A stretch of DNA of 64,000 bases from Unio delphinus (GCA_029339505.1 JAQISU010000247.1:310001-374000), one strand, 5' to 3'. Counted from the stretch's first letter, positions 29,412-42,639 are shown. Notes: a model not told the origin generated them from the sequence alone. A program made the numbers and translations.

Positions 29412-29519
29412 TCCTTCAGATGAGAGGATATGAACCAACAGGCCATTTCCACATCCAAGGTCAACAAATGACTGCTTTTCTTTCAGATTCTTTACAGTTC
29501 TCTCCTGTTTCCACAGCAA
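29412..29519 (-). CDS. TRMT44: TRMT44-like gene, exon 5 (SAM-binding motif I)
   Basis: This 108-bp exon, in phase 0 at both ends, lies between acceptor TTTCTAG and donor GTAAGT. It encodes LLWKQERTVKNLKEKQ, then SFVDLGCGNGLLVHILSSEG. The DLGCGNG glycine-rich loop is the SAM-binding motif I of class I methyltransferases, and the full FVDLGCGNGLLVHIL string is characteristic of TRMT44. The enzyme 2'-O-methylates U44 in the variable loop of tRNA(Ser) in the cytoplasm. Confidence 0.96.
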
Positions 29520-32500
29520 CTAGAAAATCAATTTTAAAATTATTTTTATGTCAAAGTATATAAGTATACTTTCATGATAAAGTTATAGATAAAAATGACA
29601 AATGAAATACACAGTTCTTTGTGCACACAATTCAAGTCCCTGAATATGATATATAAATTATCAAAACTCTCTCCAACACATTTCTGAACATGCTTGTTTC
29701 ATGTTTGTAATTCTACAGAATAATGCTACAGACAAAATTTGTTCGCTGCAACTACAATTCACTCTCAAAATGAATTTAAGTTATGTAAATCAGAAGAAAA
29801 ATATGTTGCACATTTTGACAGTTTCCGAAACAGAACAACCAAATTCATAAACCCTGCCAACACCCAAGTAATACAGAATAAATGTTTTACAGAATAAGTT
29901 TTTAATAGAGTCCTTTCTATTAAGTTACAATACTCATGGCAATATTTCATATAGCACAACACATTTATCATATTTACCCACTCGAATATCATGTCCTGTT
30001 TGGTTTGGCTATAGTTTCAACAAGTGGGATCCTATTAGAGGAACAAAGTTTATGAAGAAAAAAATGTGTACATTTGATATTTGATCAGTCGCACAAGTTT
30101 ACATTCTACCATGACAGAAAATTCTTGAGAACCTGGTATAAGTCATCCTAAGCAATTTTACGTCACAATTTTTTTGAATGGATCACACATTAAAACTACT
30201 GCCAAAATAAAAGTATAAAACTAAATCAGAGAGTTTAAGTAATAAAATAAAATATATTCAAACTTGTTTATAAAATCTAAAAAGTCAAACAATTTTTAAA
30301 AACAAAAGCTAGGAAATTAAAGATCCAAATACTTTACAATCTGCACACTTGAAGGCACATTAACTGCATAACTGGTAATATGTTTGGTATCCTAACACAG
30401 TGCTGCAGACACAGAAATTTCTTCGGAGGGGAGAGGAAAAGAAAGACATGCATGGGCTTTGATCGTTTTCTCACAAGTCCCAAAATGATAATGATGACTA
30501 TGATTTCACAATAAAAATTTACATGTTCTTTTCCTCTCAAACATTTTTGGGTAAATGCTTCAGTAACAGTAGATTTTAAGAATTCACCGACTGCTTAGCT
30601 TTCTTGAACTGGCGAACTCGTCATTCACAGAAACATCATAAAAAGATGTTCTTGCCATGAAAACTTTTCGTGATTCTTGAAGAATTTTTCTGCCAATGTG
30701 GGTTTAGAAAATAATGCTATAAAAGTGTATTAACATTAACCAAATTGAATTTTCAAAATTTTCAACGCTTAACATCCTGACATTTTTAGGCATTCTTCTT
30801 AATTATAATCTTTATATAGGAGAGATGTCATTCCAAGGGTGATAAATGCTTAAAAGCTCTCTTGGATTGATTATTCTAGTATTAGTTTCAGGACTAAACA
30901 TGTAGTTCACATTTCAGTGTGTATTCTTTGTTTTCTAGAGTCAAGCTGTGATGTCATAATGAAAGAAACATGTGCTGAAAACAATTACTTGCTACCCTGT
31001 TTTTGCTATGAGAGACCTGATGTTTCTCTTTTTCTGACCCAGTCTAGACCTGGCTACCAATGTAAAGGTCCACAGTGGTCCCTAATTTCCGTCTTTTTTT
31101 AAATGGCATTTAAGGTGCACAGCATTCAGCACTGAATAGGCTTTCATTAAACTATTGCTAAATTCTGGAAAAATCTTTTTTTTAATTAAAAATCTGAGTA
31201 AGCGACACCTACATGACTTGTATGACTTTCACTATAGGTTAATGCAAATGCTGCGTTGCAACATTTGTAAAAACAATGCTGCATTGTTACATTTAAAGTC
31301 GCTATCTTATGGAATTAAGCAGTGTAGTTATGAGTATTTTAGTTCATTGGTGGATGCATGCAATCAACAATTGGTTAAGGTTATTATAAGGGAGGTAACA
31401 CCAACTTTGTTTCTTGATAGGTTAGTATGTATGTGTACAGAAATGGAGTTAGGAATATCCCCACATTAATGGACAAGTCTCATAATGAAGTTAACCATAG
31501 ACCTCACATCCTTTTATTATGACTGCTGCTTAACTAAAACTAATTTACAGTATGGTGAATGATATTCTAAACGTTCTATGACAAGTACAAATGCATCCAG
31601 TATTCCAAATGATTTCCAGTGGTATTCTGAATAAAGTACAATCCTAAATCTGCTGATGTACCAATAGCCAGGAATAGTTTCATGTCCTAACAGTCTTTAT
31701 GTACAACAATGACAAAACAAAAAATGTCTTCAAATAAATTCAGAGCTAATTACTAGTCCAAAGATTATGAGCACCTTGTCATTCCAATGAATAAATGAAA
31801 TAAATCCTCTCAACTGAACATAACTGACTCCAATAGAACAAATGTTTAAAATAGGAATAACTAATTTTCATGTAAACATACCTTATATTAAAAAAAATAA
31901 GACCACTATCTTGAAACTATGTAAGTCATTTAAAAATTACTATTACAATCTATGATCAAAAATTTAACACACATAATACAGATATACATAACACTCTGAC
32001 ATTAGAAACTATACAACAGCAGCGAAATTCCAATCCACCCAGTGAAATCTGTGTATATTTTACAATCTAAACACCTGTACAACCTTGCTCCATTATGACA
32101 CATTAAAAATAGGTTTATGGTCAGACAATCCATCAGAATTTCTTCATGGATCAAAACAGAGGTCATATTTTATTTCGAGCTTGAAGCTACAGGACTGAGC
32201 ATTTTTTCTGTAATGTTTAAAAAAGCAGTTCTTTTGTTCAATGGTTATGCTTTGAATGAAATAGAAATCTGAATGTATAACGCTTTGATTTGTGTGTAGA
32301 TGGATACTTTAACCCAACAGTCATGAAATTCATAAATTTTATTTTTTCATCAAAATGGGGGCAGAATATCCACTTTTATCAAATTTCATCCTTTGTGATG
32401 AAAGGATTAGAGATGGTCAACTGAGCCATACTAAAGTTTTATATTTGGATATATCACAAAGAGGGGTGGTATATGGAAATAATGGGGAACATAATAAGGA

Positions 32501-33123
32501 ATCAATAACCATGACAAGAAACTTTTTTTGTGTTGAGCTTGCCTTTTGTTCAGCTTTAAAATAGTTGTTGTTGTAGGGTTTAACGCCATTTTTCAGCACA
32601 TGATATGCTACATGGCAGCCAGTACTAATGGCGGAGGAAGAACCTGGGAAAACCTGGGAAAGAACCACCAACCCACCAAAAGCTACTGGCAAGCTTTCTC
32701 ACAAACCCACATTGACCAAATAGGAGACTTGAACCCCCATGCAGACAGAGGTGAGATGGCAGCGATCCATAATGGAGAGCGCTTTAGACCACTTGGCCAC
32801 TTGGGGTACCCATAAAATAGTAATCTCAAACATTGTGATTAAGCTTTACAAAAAATGTAAAACTGACCCTATTCAATTTTGTGGACAGACATGTATATGG
32901 ATGCATACATGAACAGATGTACTGACCTGCACACAGATATCAGTGATCACTATCCCAAGCTTCTGCCTAAGTGGGCTCAAGAAAAAGCAACTAATAATGG
33001 CCTTGAACTTCTTTATAGTGTAAAGCTGACAAATTCTTCATAGCCCAAGCAATGCCTCTTTAAACAAATACACCATTGAAAATATTTGCTTTCATTTTAA
33101 TACAGTGCATATTCAATACATAC
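29520..33123. other. TRMT44 intron 4
   Basis: No gene was seen apart from a SINE at 32564-32815. An isolated fragment AAATGGCATTTAAGGTGC at 31102 may be a worn SINE end. The short ORFs in this stretch have no family resemblance. Confidence 0.6.
32564..32815 (-). repeat. tRNA-derived SINE, family 2 (near full length)
   Basis: Reading on minus: the head CCAAGTGGCCAAGTGGTCTA is an A box and GGGTTCAAGTCTCC a B box. The body includes GCTGCCATCTCACC, GAGAAAGCTTGCCAGTAGCT and GTTCTTCCTCC, and the end is GGCGTTAAACCCTACAACAA. This best-preserved copy shows that the family is tRNA(Leu/Ser)-derived and ends in a CAA repeat. Confidence 0.85.
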
Positions 33124-33192
33124 CAATAGATAGGTTGCAATTGCTACATCTTCATACACAAACTTTTGAGGATCTGTCTTCTCTGGCCAAAT
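33124..33192 (-). CDS. TRMT44: TRMT44-like gene, exon 4
   Basis: This 69-bp exon, in phase 0 at both ends, lies between acceptor CTTACAG and donor GTATGT. It encodes IWPEKTDPQKFVYEDVAIAT and then YLL. The WPE-TDP-KFVYEDVAIA-YLL pattern is strongly conserved in TRMT44 just before the SAM domain. Confidence 0.95.
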
Positions 33193-34514
33193 CTGTAAGA
33201 GAAGGAATATATATATATAAAACAACAGGAACAAATTGCTGGGGTAATAAATAAATATTTTGCAATAAGCACACTAATGCAGTAAAAAGACATTATGGAG
33301 GAGAACATACCCAGGCAAGATTTTTTTGGGACCAAGAATAATACTCATAAAATCATGTTTGTTTGAATTTATCTTCAAACGCCTGCAAATTCACAAACAT
33401 GGCAACAATCTCTTCTAGAATTCTAAGCCACCTGTGCCTGGATATCTAAACATGACTTGGGAAAGGTACTTAGCTTCCGTTATCTAAGAATGATATAGCA
33501 TAAAGTTCAAAGTGTCATGTTAGAAGAGTTTTCTCTTCCACAATTGTAATGAACATTATATGCATCTGGAAAATTCAACTACCTTTAGTTACAAACTATA
33601 TTTTAATCTGCACAATACTTTTTTGGTTTTGATTCTGAATAGAAACTGCAAATTGAATAAGAGTTATGTGTCAAAGGGGCAAAGTATGAATGGCAAAGCC
33701 ATGGAGCAAGTCTAAAACCTTCCTAAATCTTACAATCGGCTTCATTGCCTAAGCCATATATTATGTTAGTTGGAAGAGAGACACTCAGCCAACCTATTAA
33801 GCTAACAAGAATACTATTAAGCAAATCATTTTTCAAAGGATATCAATTGAAAGGTTATTTTATTACAAAGCAAGCTCACCTCGGAAGCTGACTTAAAATC
33901 TTCTAAGTGTGCCAATTGTTTTACATTTTAGATATAATTTTATATATAAAAAATTTGGCAAAGATAAGAAGCTAACTTTGGTTCCTTTTCATTGATACGC
34001 ACAGGAATTTGAAAAGATAAACTGAAGTAATGGAACAGATTTTAAAGCAACGCAATATAGTGTTTCATGCACAGACATCGATGACCCAGCACAGCCCAGA
34101 AAATCTGGAGAAAATAAAATCAACTGATGAATTCATGAAGGCCAGAAGCAAAGATGATTTCACTGACAATATGATCATTAACATGGCTGAAATTTTAGTG
34201 TACTTTCTCATTCCAGGATGGACTGATGATACGACTGGGGTTAAATGTGAGAATAATCATGACCGCTGCAGATTTTAAAACTCCTGACTTTTGTCCTTGC
34301 AGTTTCTGCTTCAGGAGATGTCTTGCCCTCAATGATTATTTTTCATGGCATGAGATAGCTATAAAAAAACATATTCAAAATATTCATCAACTGCAAGAAT
34401 GGATTGTATGTGTTCAGGAGAAGGGTTGTATTGACAAGATAATGTCCCAGGGTACTATAATACATAATTAATTTTGTAACTTTTTTTAACAACACATGGT
34501 TACCGGTGTCTCAC
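33193..34514. other. TRMT44 intron 3
   Basis: AT-rich with no recognised repeat and no convincing ORF. The two longest plus-strand frames (34030-34278 and 34226-34471) overlap each other, lack any family signature and are taken as chance. Confidence 0.55.
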
Positions 34515-34731
34515 CTTTACAAAATAGATTCCATATTTCTGTTTCAAGTCATTGTACTTAATATTGTATTCTTCCAGGTTCAAAAGGCGAAGTGATGAAA
34601 GAGTGGTTTTTAGATTTTCCTCTTCACTCCAGCGGCACAACTTTGTCAAAAGCTTGTCCTTCAGCCATGTGATTGATAGACTTCTTTTGGAGTCTTCACT
34701 GAAGTTTGTATTGCTCACCCTTAGGTCAATT
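34515..34731 (-). CDS. TRMT44: TRMT44-like gene, exon 3
   Basis: This 217-bp exon lies between acceptor TATTTCAG and donor GTGAGA. Its first base completes the Arg codon of exon 2. It encodes IDLRVSNTNF, then SITWLKDKLLTKLCRWSEEE and LNLEEYNIKYNDLKQKYG, ending YFVK. The helical WL-LL-KL-KW pattern followed by Y..LK.KY matches the region N-terminal to the catalytic domain in animal TRMT44. Confidence 0.88.
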
Positions 34732-35179
34732 CTGAAATACAATAAACATGATACATCAGAGATATTTTCATCAACACAAAATTTCACAATTTTGTTGAAA
34801 GACATAAGGTTTAAAATTTGGACTCTTATATTTTACAATTAGAGAGCTTTATCTTTCAGTAGTTACAAGCAGCAAATGATTTTATGCGAATGTGATAATT
34901 TACTCCTGACTATACAACACTCTAATTATATGACCAATCAGTATGGGTAATTATCACTGAATGCTTGAAAATCAGAAAATATAAACAAATGACATTAGAT
35001 GATATCCTTTAAATAAAATGTTACTTTGCTCATTTAGCTATTAGCTCATAATGGAAACAAGAATACTTCCAGCCTTTACCTCTAAATGTCTGCACAACTG
35101 CCAGACAAGGTGCATGCACAGACTGTTCTTAAAATTGTCCATAACTGTAGAAAAGCTGCTTTCAATTAAATATATCTAC

Positions 35180-35800
35180 AAATAAAATAACAAAGAAGCA
35201 GTCACCACCCCATCCTCCATTGGGACTTGTACTCTATTAGCGTAAAAACAATTTCGATGAATTGAAGGAAAGATAATTTCTTCTTTCTAACTGCTTAGTA
35301 CTTAAACAATCTCTGACATTCTTGTCCAATAAAAAATTACCTTCAAGATGGCCATACTTGATATAAAATTGGCATGTATTTTATTTAAGACCAACTATAC
35401 ATGACAAGATGTCTTCTGGTGAAAACCGCATTACAATCTAGGAAACAAGTGGTCATTATGGATGTCAGATCATCATTTTCATTTAAGACCAACTAGCTAT
35501 CATAAGATGGCTTCTACTGAAAACCCATGTCAATATGACTTTCCATTAAATGAAGTAGCCATAACAAGATATTCAAGATGGCCATCCTAGTGGCCATACT
35601 GGATGTAGTCAGCACTATTACTAAATGATTGCCACAGTGGCCATACTGGATATCAGATAGGCACAGTTTTCATTAAGGACCAGGCAAAAAGTCTTCTAGT
35701 AAAAAGGTATGTAAATATAACTTCCATTTAGGACGAGAACTTATAACAAGATTTTCTTAATGGGCTGCCTTCATAGTTAATGTCTGATTGCCAATATTTC
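35180..35800. repeat. Second array of 'aagatggcc' units
   Basis: About four diverged units (cores near 35345, 35440, 35575 and 35640) share CAAGATGGCCAT…GTGGCCATACTGGAT and TTCATTTAAGACCAACTA with the array at 28250-29060. The same family was therefore spread to two introns. Confidence 0.7.
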
Positions 35801-36149
35801 TTTTAAAGCGATTTAGCAAAAAGAAAGAAGTTATATGCCCACCAAGGTGGCAGAGTGATCTCCCCTTTATACCAGAAGTGGTATCAAATAATGTGAAATA
35901 GACAATTACTACAGTTATGTATGTTTAATTAGTATAGATTATTTCTCCATGATAATACATAACTATATTTTGGGCTTAAACTTATTAAGTTCATTCTGTA
36001 CCTGACCAGTAACTTTTTATTTTCTAAACAAATAATAATTAGTTGTTTGTGCATTTGGGATTTTTAATGTAGCTTTAACAATTTCAGTCATATTGTTACA
36101 AAGTCTGCAGTGTGGCAGTTTAAAGTGTGGAGATAGGTCACAGAGTTTT

Positions 36150-36650
36150 CAGACCTAATGAGAACTGGTTTTGTCTGAGAGTTTATCTTTTCAAATGTGA
36201 AAAGCAATGAAGACAGCCGCCATTTATGGAATGTTGCTGCGTAAAGGCCATTCCCATGGCATCCAATTGCACTGACAGTAGTGAAGTACAGCAACCATCA
36301 CACTGCTGTAAGCATATACCATTATTTCTGCTTGGGGCTTCACCAGAGCGATTCCCATTGTCAGCCAACATAGGCTGCACCACTGAAGAAGGGCTGATTG
36401 AATCTTGGGTGTGATCAGGACTACTGATCGAGGGGACTTGAAAAGGGGGCCATTGTGCAAGCATTTCAAAGGGAAACAAAAAAGGATGACCAAGCAGGAT
36501 CAAGTGAACATCCACATTTGATTAAACCAAGGAGTTTCAAAAACTCTCACGCTGAGATCGAAGTTCTACTGGATATGGAATCAATGAGTTTGATGGAAAA
36601 ATGGATTGATTTTGCCATCTCCATCTTGAATTCTGGAAGGATATTCAATT
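36150..36650 (-). pseudogene. Relic of a DIRS-like retroelement (RNase H region)
   Basis: This stretch aligns by eye with 41240-41680 of the DIRS-like element. Shared features are GACAGCCG, CTGACAGTA-TGAAGT, GGGACTTGAAAAG, GATCAAGT and CTCTC-CGCT-A-AT segments in the same order. It is strongly diverged and has no long frame. It is an older copy of the same family, truncated on both sides. Confidence 0.6.
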
Positions 36651-37333
36651 GGTTGTGGTGACTGAAATCAACTACATTTGCTTTCTGAATAAGAAACAGC
36701 CCTAATTGTGATCTTTGCACATGCTCAGTCTTTTTTTATATTATTGAATGACCATGTCTACTGTTGTCGAAATGCATCCTTCTTCAAATCTGATGATGAA
36801 GAAGGGAAAGGATGGAGAGGGCAGGGGGTTGTTGATGAACAATACCCAAAGCTGCTTTGAAATGACCTAGATCACATACAACCCAGTTCTGAACATACAT
36901 TACTTCTTATCAAAAGTATATTTGGCAATGCTTTGCAAGGACCAATTTGACTCAAAATCATTTATATAAAACAATTAATAAAAAAAATAATTTAAAAAAG
37001 TCACCACTGAAATATTTAACATACTGGTGAAATATCAGCTCGTTATCTGGCAAGCTAACAATATTGATCTGCATGACAATGTACAGAGACTGGATTCTGT
37101 AATGCATTCTAATGTCTTGTACAATTGCAGGGTTTTCCTTATCAGCTGTGCGACGGTTTGACTTGCCTGGTTACTTTTACTTTCCACTTACATACTTTAA
37201 CCTGAATCCCCATGGGGGGAGGTCCTCAAAACCCCACCAATATGAGCAAATCGCTCTCCAACTTTCAATGTAATGGAAAGCCCTAAACATGCAATGTCAA
37301 AAATAATATGCACAGATCCTACTTGACAAGCAG

Positions 37334-37409
37334 TTTGACTTGTGGATGAACAGGAATGTAGATAAGGTCGCACATTAAAATATATATGTGCAGAGTGGTT
37401 TTTGAAAGT
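37334..37409 (+). repeat. Left copy of the 76-bp duplication flanking the LINE
   Basis: TTTGACTTGTGGATGAACAG… to GTGGTTTTTGAAAGT. It matches 48679-48754 at 72 of 76 positions in direct orientation. The LINE starts just after it and the LINE's (ATT)n tail ends just before the other copy, so this is a long target-site duplication. Confidence 0.82.
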
Positions 37410-39049
37410 AAATGCAGAATATCAATAAAAAAAAAAAAGTGTTCACCATGCCATGGTATAGCAAATGTTAGGAACAAGCTTCATATTGCTAAAAGACATC
37501 GCCAAAAAGCAGAGAGGCTTTGGCTTTCCACCAGACTCACTATTCATAAACAAATCTATGAAGCTGCAAAGAAGAACATCACAAACAGTCCATTTAGCCA
37601 AATTATCCCACTACAGTACTAAGATCACGGAGGGTTCTAGCTGCTAAGAGCTCTTCGAGATAACTAACAAACTAATGTCAAGGAACAAATGTACACCACT
37701 TCCAACTACCTTCTCTCTAGTAGACCTTCCGGTCCAATTTGCAAATTTCTTCCATGACAAAGTACAAACCATTAGAGATTTGCTTGACAGCACAATTTCA
37801 ATTGACTCGTCACCATAGAGTTATGATACAGAATTTCAGCGACAACCATTAGGAGCATTTGAACACGTCTCTATTGATTTAGCAGGTATAATCGTGATGT
37901 AGAGTGCACCAAAGTCTTGTGAACTTGATCCAATTCCGACATCAATGCTGCTTGAGTGCTTAGTCCCAATATTGCCTTCACTAACTGAAGTTATTAATAT
38001 CTCTCTCTCATCGGGGGAATTCCCACCATTTTTCAAAACTGCCATCGCAAAGAATCTGCTGAAGAAACCAACACTTGACCATAACAATTTAAAGAACTAC
38101 CGCCCAGTTTCTAATCTCCCATTCATATAAAAAATCTTATAAAAAGTTGCTCTAACCAAACTTGTATCTCATTTGAATTCAAAGTCTTTTCAGCAATGTA
38201 CAGTCTGCATATCGCCCTTGCCACAGTACATGTACTGAAACTACTCTTCTGAAAGTATTTAATGACATTCTCTCTGCTTTGGATAATGGAAAGATTACAG
38301 TCCTCAACCTCCTTGATATGTCTGCAGCATTTGACACAACAGACCATGATATATTACTTCACCGTCTCCAGCATGTATTTGGCATTCAGAATATAGCCTT
38401 ATAGTGGTTCAAGTCCTACTTAGTCAACAGGACACAAATTGTATATGCAAATGGAATACATTCCAGCCCAGTTGATCTATGTTGTGTTGTTCCACAGGGG
38501 TCTGTTCTTGGACCAGTTCTCTTCATTCTATACACTCACCCACTCTCAAGCGTCATAGATCATAACCCAGTGTCTCGCCAATTGTATGCTGATGACACAA
38601 GTCCAGCCACCCAACTTAAGCTGATGCTACCATCCATGGAGTAGAGAGGTGTATTTCTGATGTGAAATCATGAATGACATGTAACAAGCTGCAGATGATA
38701 AAACTGAGGCACTTCTGATCACAACACAAAAACTTTCTCATTCACATCCTTTACCTCAGACAATAAATATCAGCAACACCAACATTAAATTCTCAGTCAG
38801 TACGAAACCTAGGTCTTACTCTACACAGTACTTTCACATTGCACCAACATGTCATGAACATATGCAAGGCTGCATATTTTGAACTGAAACGCACCAGTTC
38901 CATTCGCAAATATCTTTCAGTTGATGTCACTAAAACACTTGTGTGTTCATTAGTACTTTCAAGACTTTACTATTCTAACTCAATTCTGTCTCGTTCGTCA
39001 CAATATATACTCCAGAAAGCAAATTTTTTAGTAAATTATGTTTCTCCGA

Positions 39050-39230
39050 GAATACTTACCCAATCACATTACTTTAGGGATATTAGCCTGCTACCTCGCG
39101 AATCCAGCCCTACCAAAAGACGAAAATTCGTCTTTCCTGTCTATGTCATATAGACAAAGGGTAATAACTCTTGCCCATTACCTCCCCTTGCCGCCCGTTA
39201 GGTGTGGCTTCTTTAGTTTTTAAGCTGAGC
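39050..39230 (+). repeat. DIRS inverted terminal repeat (3' end of the element)
   Basis: CCAATCACATTACTTTAGGG onward, through CTACCTCGCGAATCCAGCCC and GACGAAAATTCGTC, to about TTCTTTAGTTTTT. It is the inverse of 46005-46184 with only a few differences. The outermost parts differ: AATACTTACC here, AATACGTTCC at the other end. Confidence 0.88.
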
Positions 39231-39289
39231 GATATATAAAACACGAGGATGCTCGCATGGCGGGGTGGTTGGGAGGGTTTCTTAGTAAT

Positions 39290-39380
39290 GTGATTGGGTA
39301 AGTATTCTCGGAGAAACATAATTTACTAAAAAATTTGCTTTGTCCTTTGAATACGTTCCCCAATCACATTACTTTAGGAG
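39290..39380 (-). repeat. DIRS internal complementary region
   Basis: In plus orientation it reads AATGTGATTGGGTAAGTATT…ACTAAAAAATTTGC (the complement of the left end, 39019-39070). The spacer TTTGT comes next, and CCTTTGAATACGTTCCCC…ACTTTAGG (the complement of the right end) follows. It pairs with both termini at once. This is the template used to close DIRS elements into circles. Confidence 0.88.
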
Positions 39381-40260
39381 AATAAGTAATAGGAGGAGGG
39401 AATGCGGAGCATCCGACCTCCACCCCGGGTATCCTCTAGGGAATGATGGTTGGATTCCCCATGTGAATGATAACCCGGTCTCCTAATTTTCAATCAGCAA
39501 CACAGCCCAGGGTCACGTGATATGTGACCCTTTTATGCGGTTAAGAAGATAGTTATTGAAATCTTCTTACCTACGAAAATTTATCTGGCGAATCCAGCGA
39601 AGCTAATAGGCTGTGCTGATTGTTGCACATGGGTCTGGTGGGCGTCTGGGCTGCCCAACACCGGACCTACTAGAATCAATGTTTGCCTCTGCGAGTACAA
39701 ACTTGAAGATAAAACTGTAGAAGGTTGACTCTGCAACAGCTTCTATAAGGTGACTGATTTGCGAATTCTCAGAGTACGCCGAGCGTATAACCCACTACAG
39801 CCATGAAGCAAGGGCTTGAATGGTGATATCTCATATCCCAGCTATCACCAGAAGAAAGAGGTGCTAGTATGTGACCTGACTCACCTCTATGCATTGAAAT
39901 GGTGCTAGAGTGCCCAAACAGGATCTTACATGGCTGTTGATCCTGACTTATCTATAAAGAAAGCGAGCTAATGACGACTCGTTGATCGCAATGTATGGTA
40001 ATCTATTTGGACTACGAAGCCTGGCTGCGTCAAGAGGACCATCAAACCCTCTGATCGAAACGAAAGAGAGTTCGGGTCACTAGAAAGGACATGTAACTCG
40101 CTCACCCTGCATGCTGAAGCTAAGGCTATCAAGAAACCCAATTTGTATGATAGTAGCTTTAACTAATCGTGGGTTAAAGACTCAATACTGTCTGAATTGA
40201 GTCATGTTAAAACCCAGGACAGATTCCATTTGAAAACAGGGTGAGGGATATAAGTCGATT

Positions 40261-42080
40261 AAATTTTTTTTTTTTTTTTTTTTTTTAAAATGTCTAAAGA
40301 TCTGACAAATCTTTGTCATGGCTGATAGCACATGTACCAGAATGGCGGAATGTGTCTGATATCATGGAGCGGTAACATTTGAGAATAACTGGAGCCAGAT
40401 GTTTCTCCTCGAAAAGCCAGAGAAAAGTTGGCCAGTTGAGGGATTGTGACACTCAGAGAACAATGTGAATGATATGGTACCAGTCTCTGAAAACATGCCA
40501 CTTGCCCTCGTAAACCTTCAGAGTAGAGGGCCTTCTTGCTCTCGAGATTCTCTCCGCAATCAAAGATTTAAATTGTTTGTCTTGCAAGGCTGTCTGGACA
40601 AGAGCCAAGCTTGAACATAAAGACGGTCCGGACAGGGGTGGAACACCCCTGGCCGCGGTTGCTTGTGAATACTTGTGCTGACTGTAATCTTCCTGGGTAG
40701 ATCTATCGCCTAGATTGAGTAGATCGGAGACCCAGGAGTTGTTCCATCTGAGAGGGGTAATCAGAACCATCTGACAATTCTGACCCCTTAACTTCTGGAT
40801 TAATTCCAGTACCAAGACCGTGGGAGGGTAGGAGAATGCCCACAACCCTTCCCAGGTGATTGATCGAGCATCCACGACCCAAGCTTCTGGGTCTGGAACC
40901 TGTGAGATGAAAGGTGGAGAACTTGCGATTCCATCTTGTTGCAAAAGATCAATCATCGGACGTCTCCAAAGTGTGTCAATTGGAAGAAAGTCCGATTGAT
41001 GGAGTGACCATTCTGTGTGAATGACTAGATAGAGTGTCAGCCAAGACATTGAGTCTGCCAAGAATGTGTCTGAATTGTACATTGAGGTGGAGATTGTCGA
41101 ACCAATGTAGAAATTGCCAGTTCAGATTGCACAGGTCTGGTGATTGGTGTCCCCTTGTTTTGAGGCAAGGCACCACCACAATGTTGTCTGACATAATGAG
41201 GGCAGTTTGTAATAAGAGTTGATCCTGCCCGAAATGAAAGGCATTGATGACAGCCGTTATTTCTGAAAGGTTGATGTGGAAAGGGCTCGCCCCTGGCACC
41301 CACGTGCCGCTGACAGTATCGAAGTTCGGCAACAGGTGGGCACCCCAACCGTAGGTATTAGTGGCGGAACATACCGTTATCCCCTTGGGGTATCTCCAGA
41401 GTAATCCCTGTGGACAGCCTACAGGGGTTGTGCCATTGACTCAAGAATGATTGTATCTCTGGCGTGAGCATGACTGTTTTCTGGGATCGAAGGGACTTGA
41501 AAAGAGCGCAATTACGCTAGCAACGTCCTTTGTAAAGGGCGCATAAAAGGACGGCTGATCGGGATCAAGTCTGCTGCCGCATTGAATAATCCGAGGATCT
41601 GCAACTCTCTCGCTAAAATGCGCATCCTGTCGGAAACGGACTCTACGAGTGCAATTATCTGGATAATCGCAAACTCGAGGAAGCCTTACCAGATTCAGAT
41701 CGGGAGAAACTCCACACCCAGATGGACCAAAATCCGGATTGGACAGAGATCAAACTTTATCCAGTTCACGAGAAAGCCTATATGACGTAAAGTGATATAA
41801 GATCGTTTCTGCCTTTGAGCAGAATAGAACTTGACAGATGTTTCTGGAGGATGTCATCCAAATATACTGCCGACGCAATAGATGAAGTCGAGCGGAACAG
41901 GGTGACGACGTAACCCATAACCTTGGTACTAGCCCAAGTGCTTAAATTTAGGCCAAAAGGTATGACATGGAACTGATAAGCCTAGTCCCGACAAGCACAA
42001 CGGTGAATGTCCGCTACTCGTGTAATAGGGACGTGAAATGTGCGTCGGTCATATCTAGCCAGCTTATGATGGGGTTTAAG
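40261..42080 (-). pseudogene. DIRS RT-RNase H-recombinase region, degenerate
   Basis: On minus, RT is seen at 41840-42070: DMTDAHFTSLLHE, then one frame with YQFHVIPFGLN and AVYLDDILQ (YLDD catalytic pair at about 41856-41867). RNase H follows at 40970-41350: SPFHINLSEITAVINAFHFG, a SDNIVVV segment and HILGRLNVLADTLS. Next comes DPEAWVVDARSITWEGLWAF (40800-40900) and the beginning of the recombinase, RRPSTLKVYEGKWHVFRDWY, near 40500. The frame then dissolves, and a T-run of about 27 (40261-40287) follows. The catalytic part of the tyrosine recombinase is not recognisable in 39380-40260. The element is dead. Confidence 0.85.
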
Positions 42081-42639
42081 CGACGTGCCCTTCAGACATG
42101 CGTCACGACGTATCAGGTCTAGGTTGGCAGAAGCAGTCAGCGCATTGGCCATGGAATGGTGAGCTGCCCTGTTAAGAACCCTAGCTAACCGGGCCGTCGA
42201 ATCCCAAGCATGTTCATTGCCAGATTTTTCAGCGATCCTGAAAATGGCTAGGGAGGCTAGGTCTAACAGTGAAGACGTAGCGACTACATTCGAACCAGCT
42301 TGGACGTGGCATTGAACACAGTTTTGTCCACTTTATAAGACAATGCCGCAGACATATGGACTGCTGCCCTATTTTATCCCGAGCCAGGACCTCAGTATTG
42401 AACGCATCGGAGTGAGTTTTGTACCATCGACCTGAAAACGACGCTGGTACTTGGCTTTCAGAAAAGAACGCCTTAGCATTTCCTGGATCCCCTATACGTG
42501 TCGACAGACGGTCATTAATTTCCTTAATTTTGTCGACTGGGGAAGGAGGCGGAAGGATAGAATCTCTTTCCCTTCATCCAGATCGACCGACGCACTAACC
42601 CTATAGTCGGTAATTGCAGTAGGAGGTGGAGGGCATTCT

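Noticed and set aside
34030..34471. Two overlapping plus ORFs in intron 3
   Set aside because: Overlap in different frames, no motif, no splice context; chance ORFs in AT-rich DNA.
36183..36515. Minus ORFs of 110 and 89 codons as a host gene
   Set aside because: They overlap each other and coincide with homology to the DIRS RNase H region; treated as a relic.
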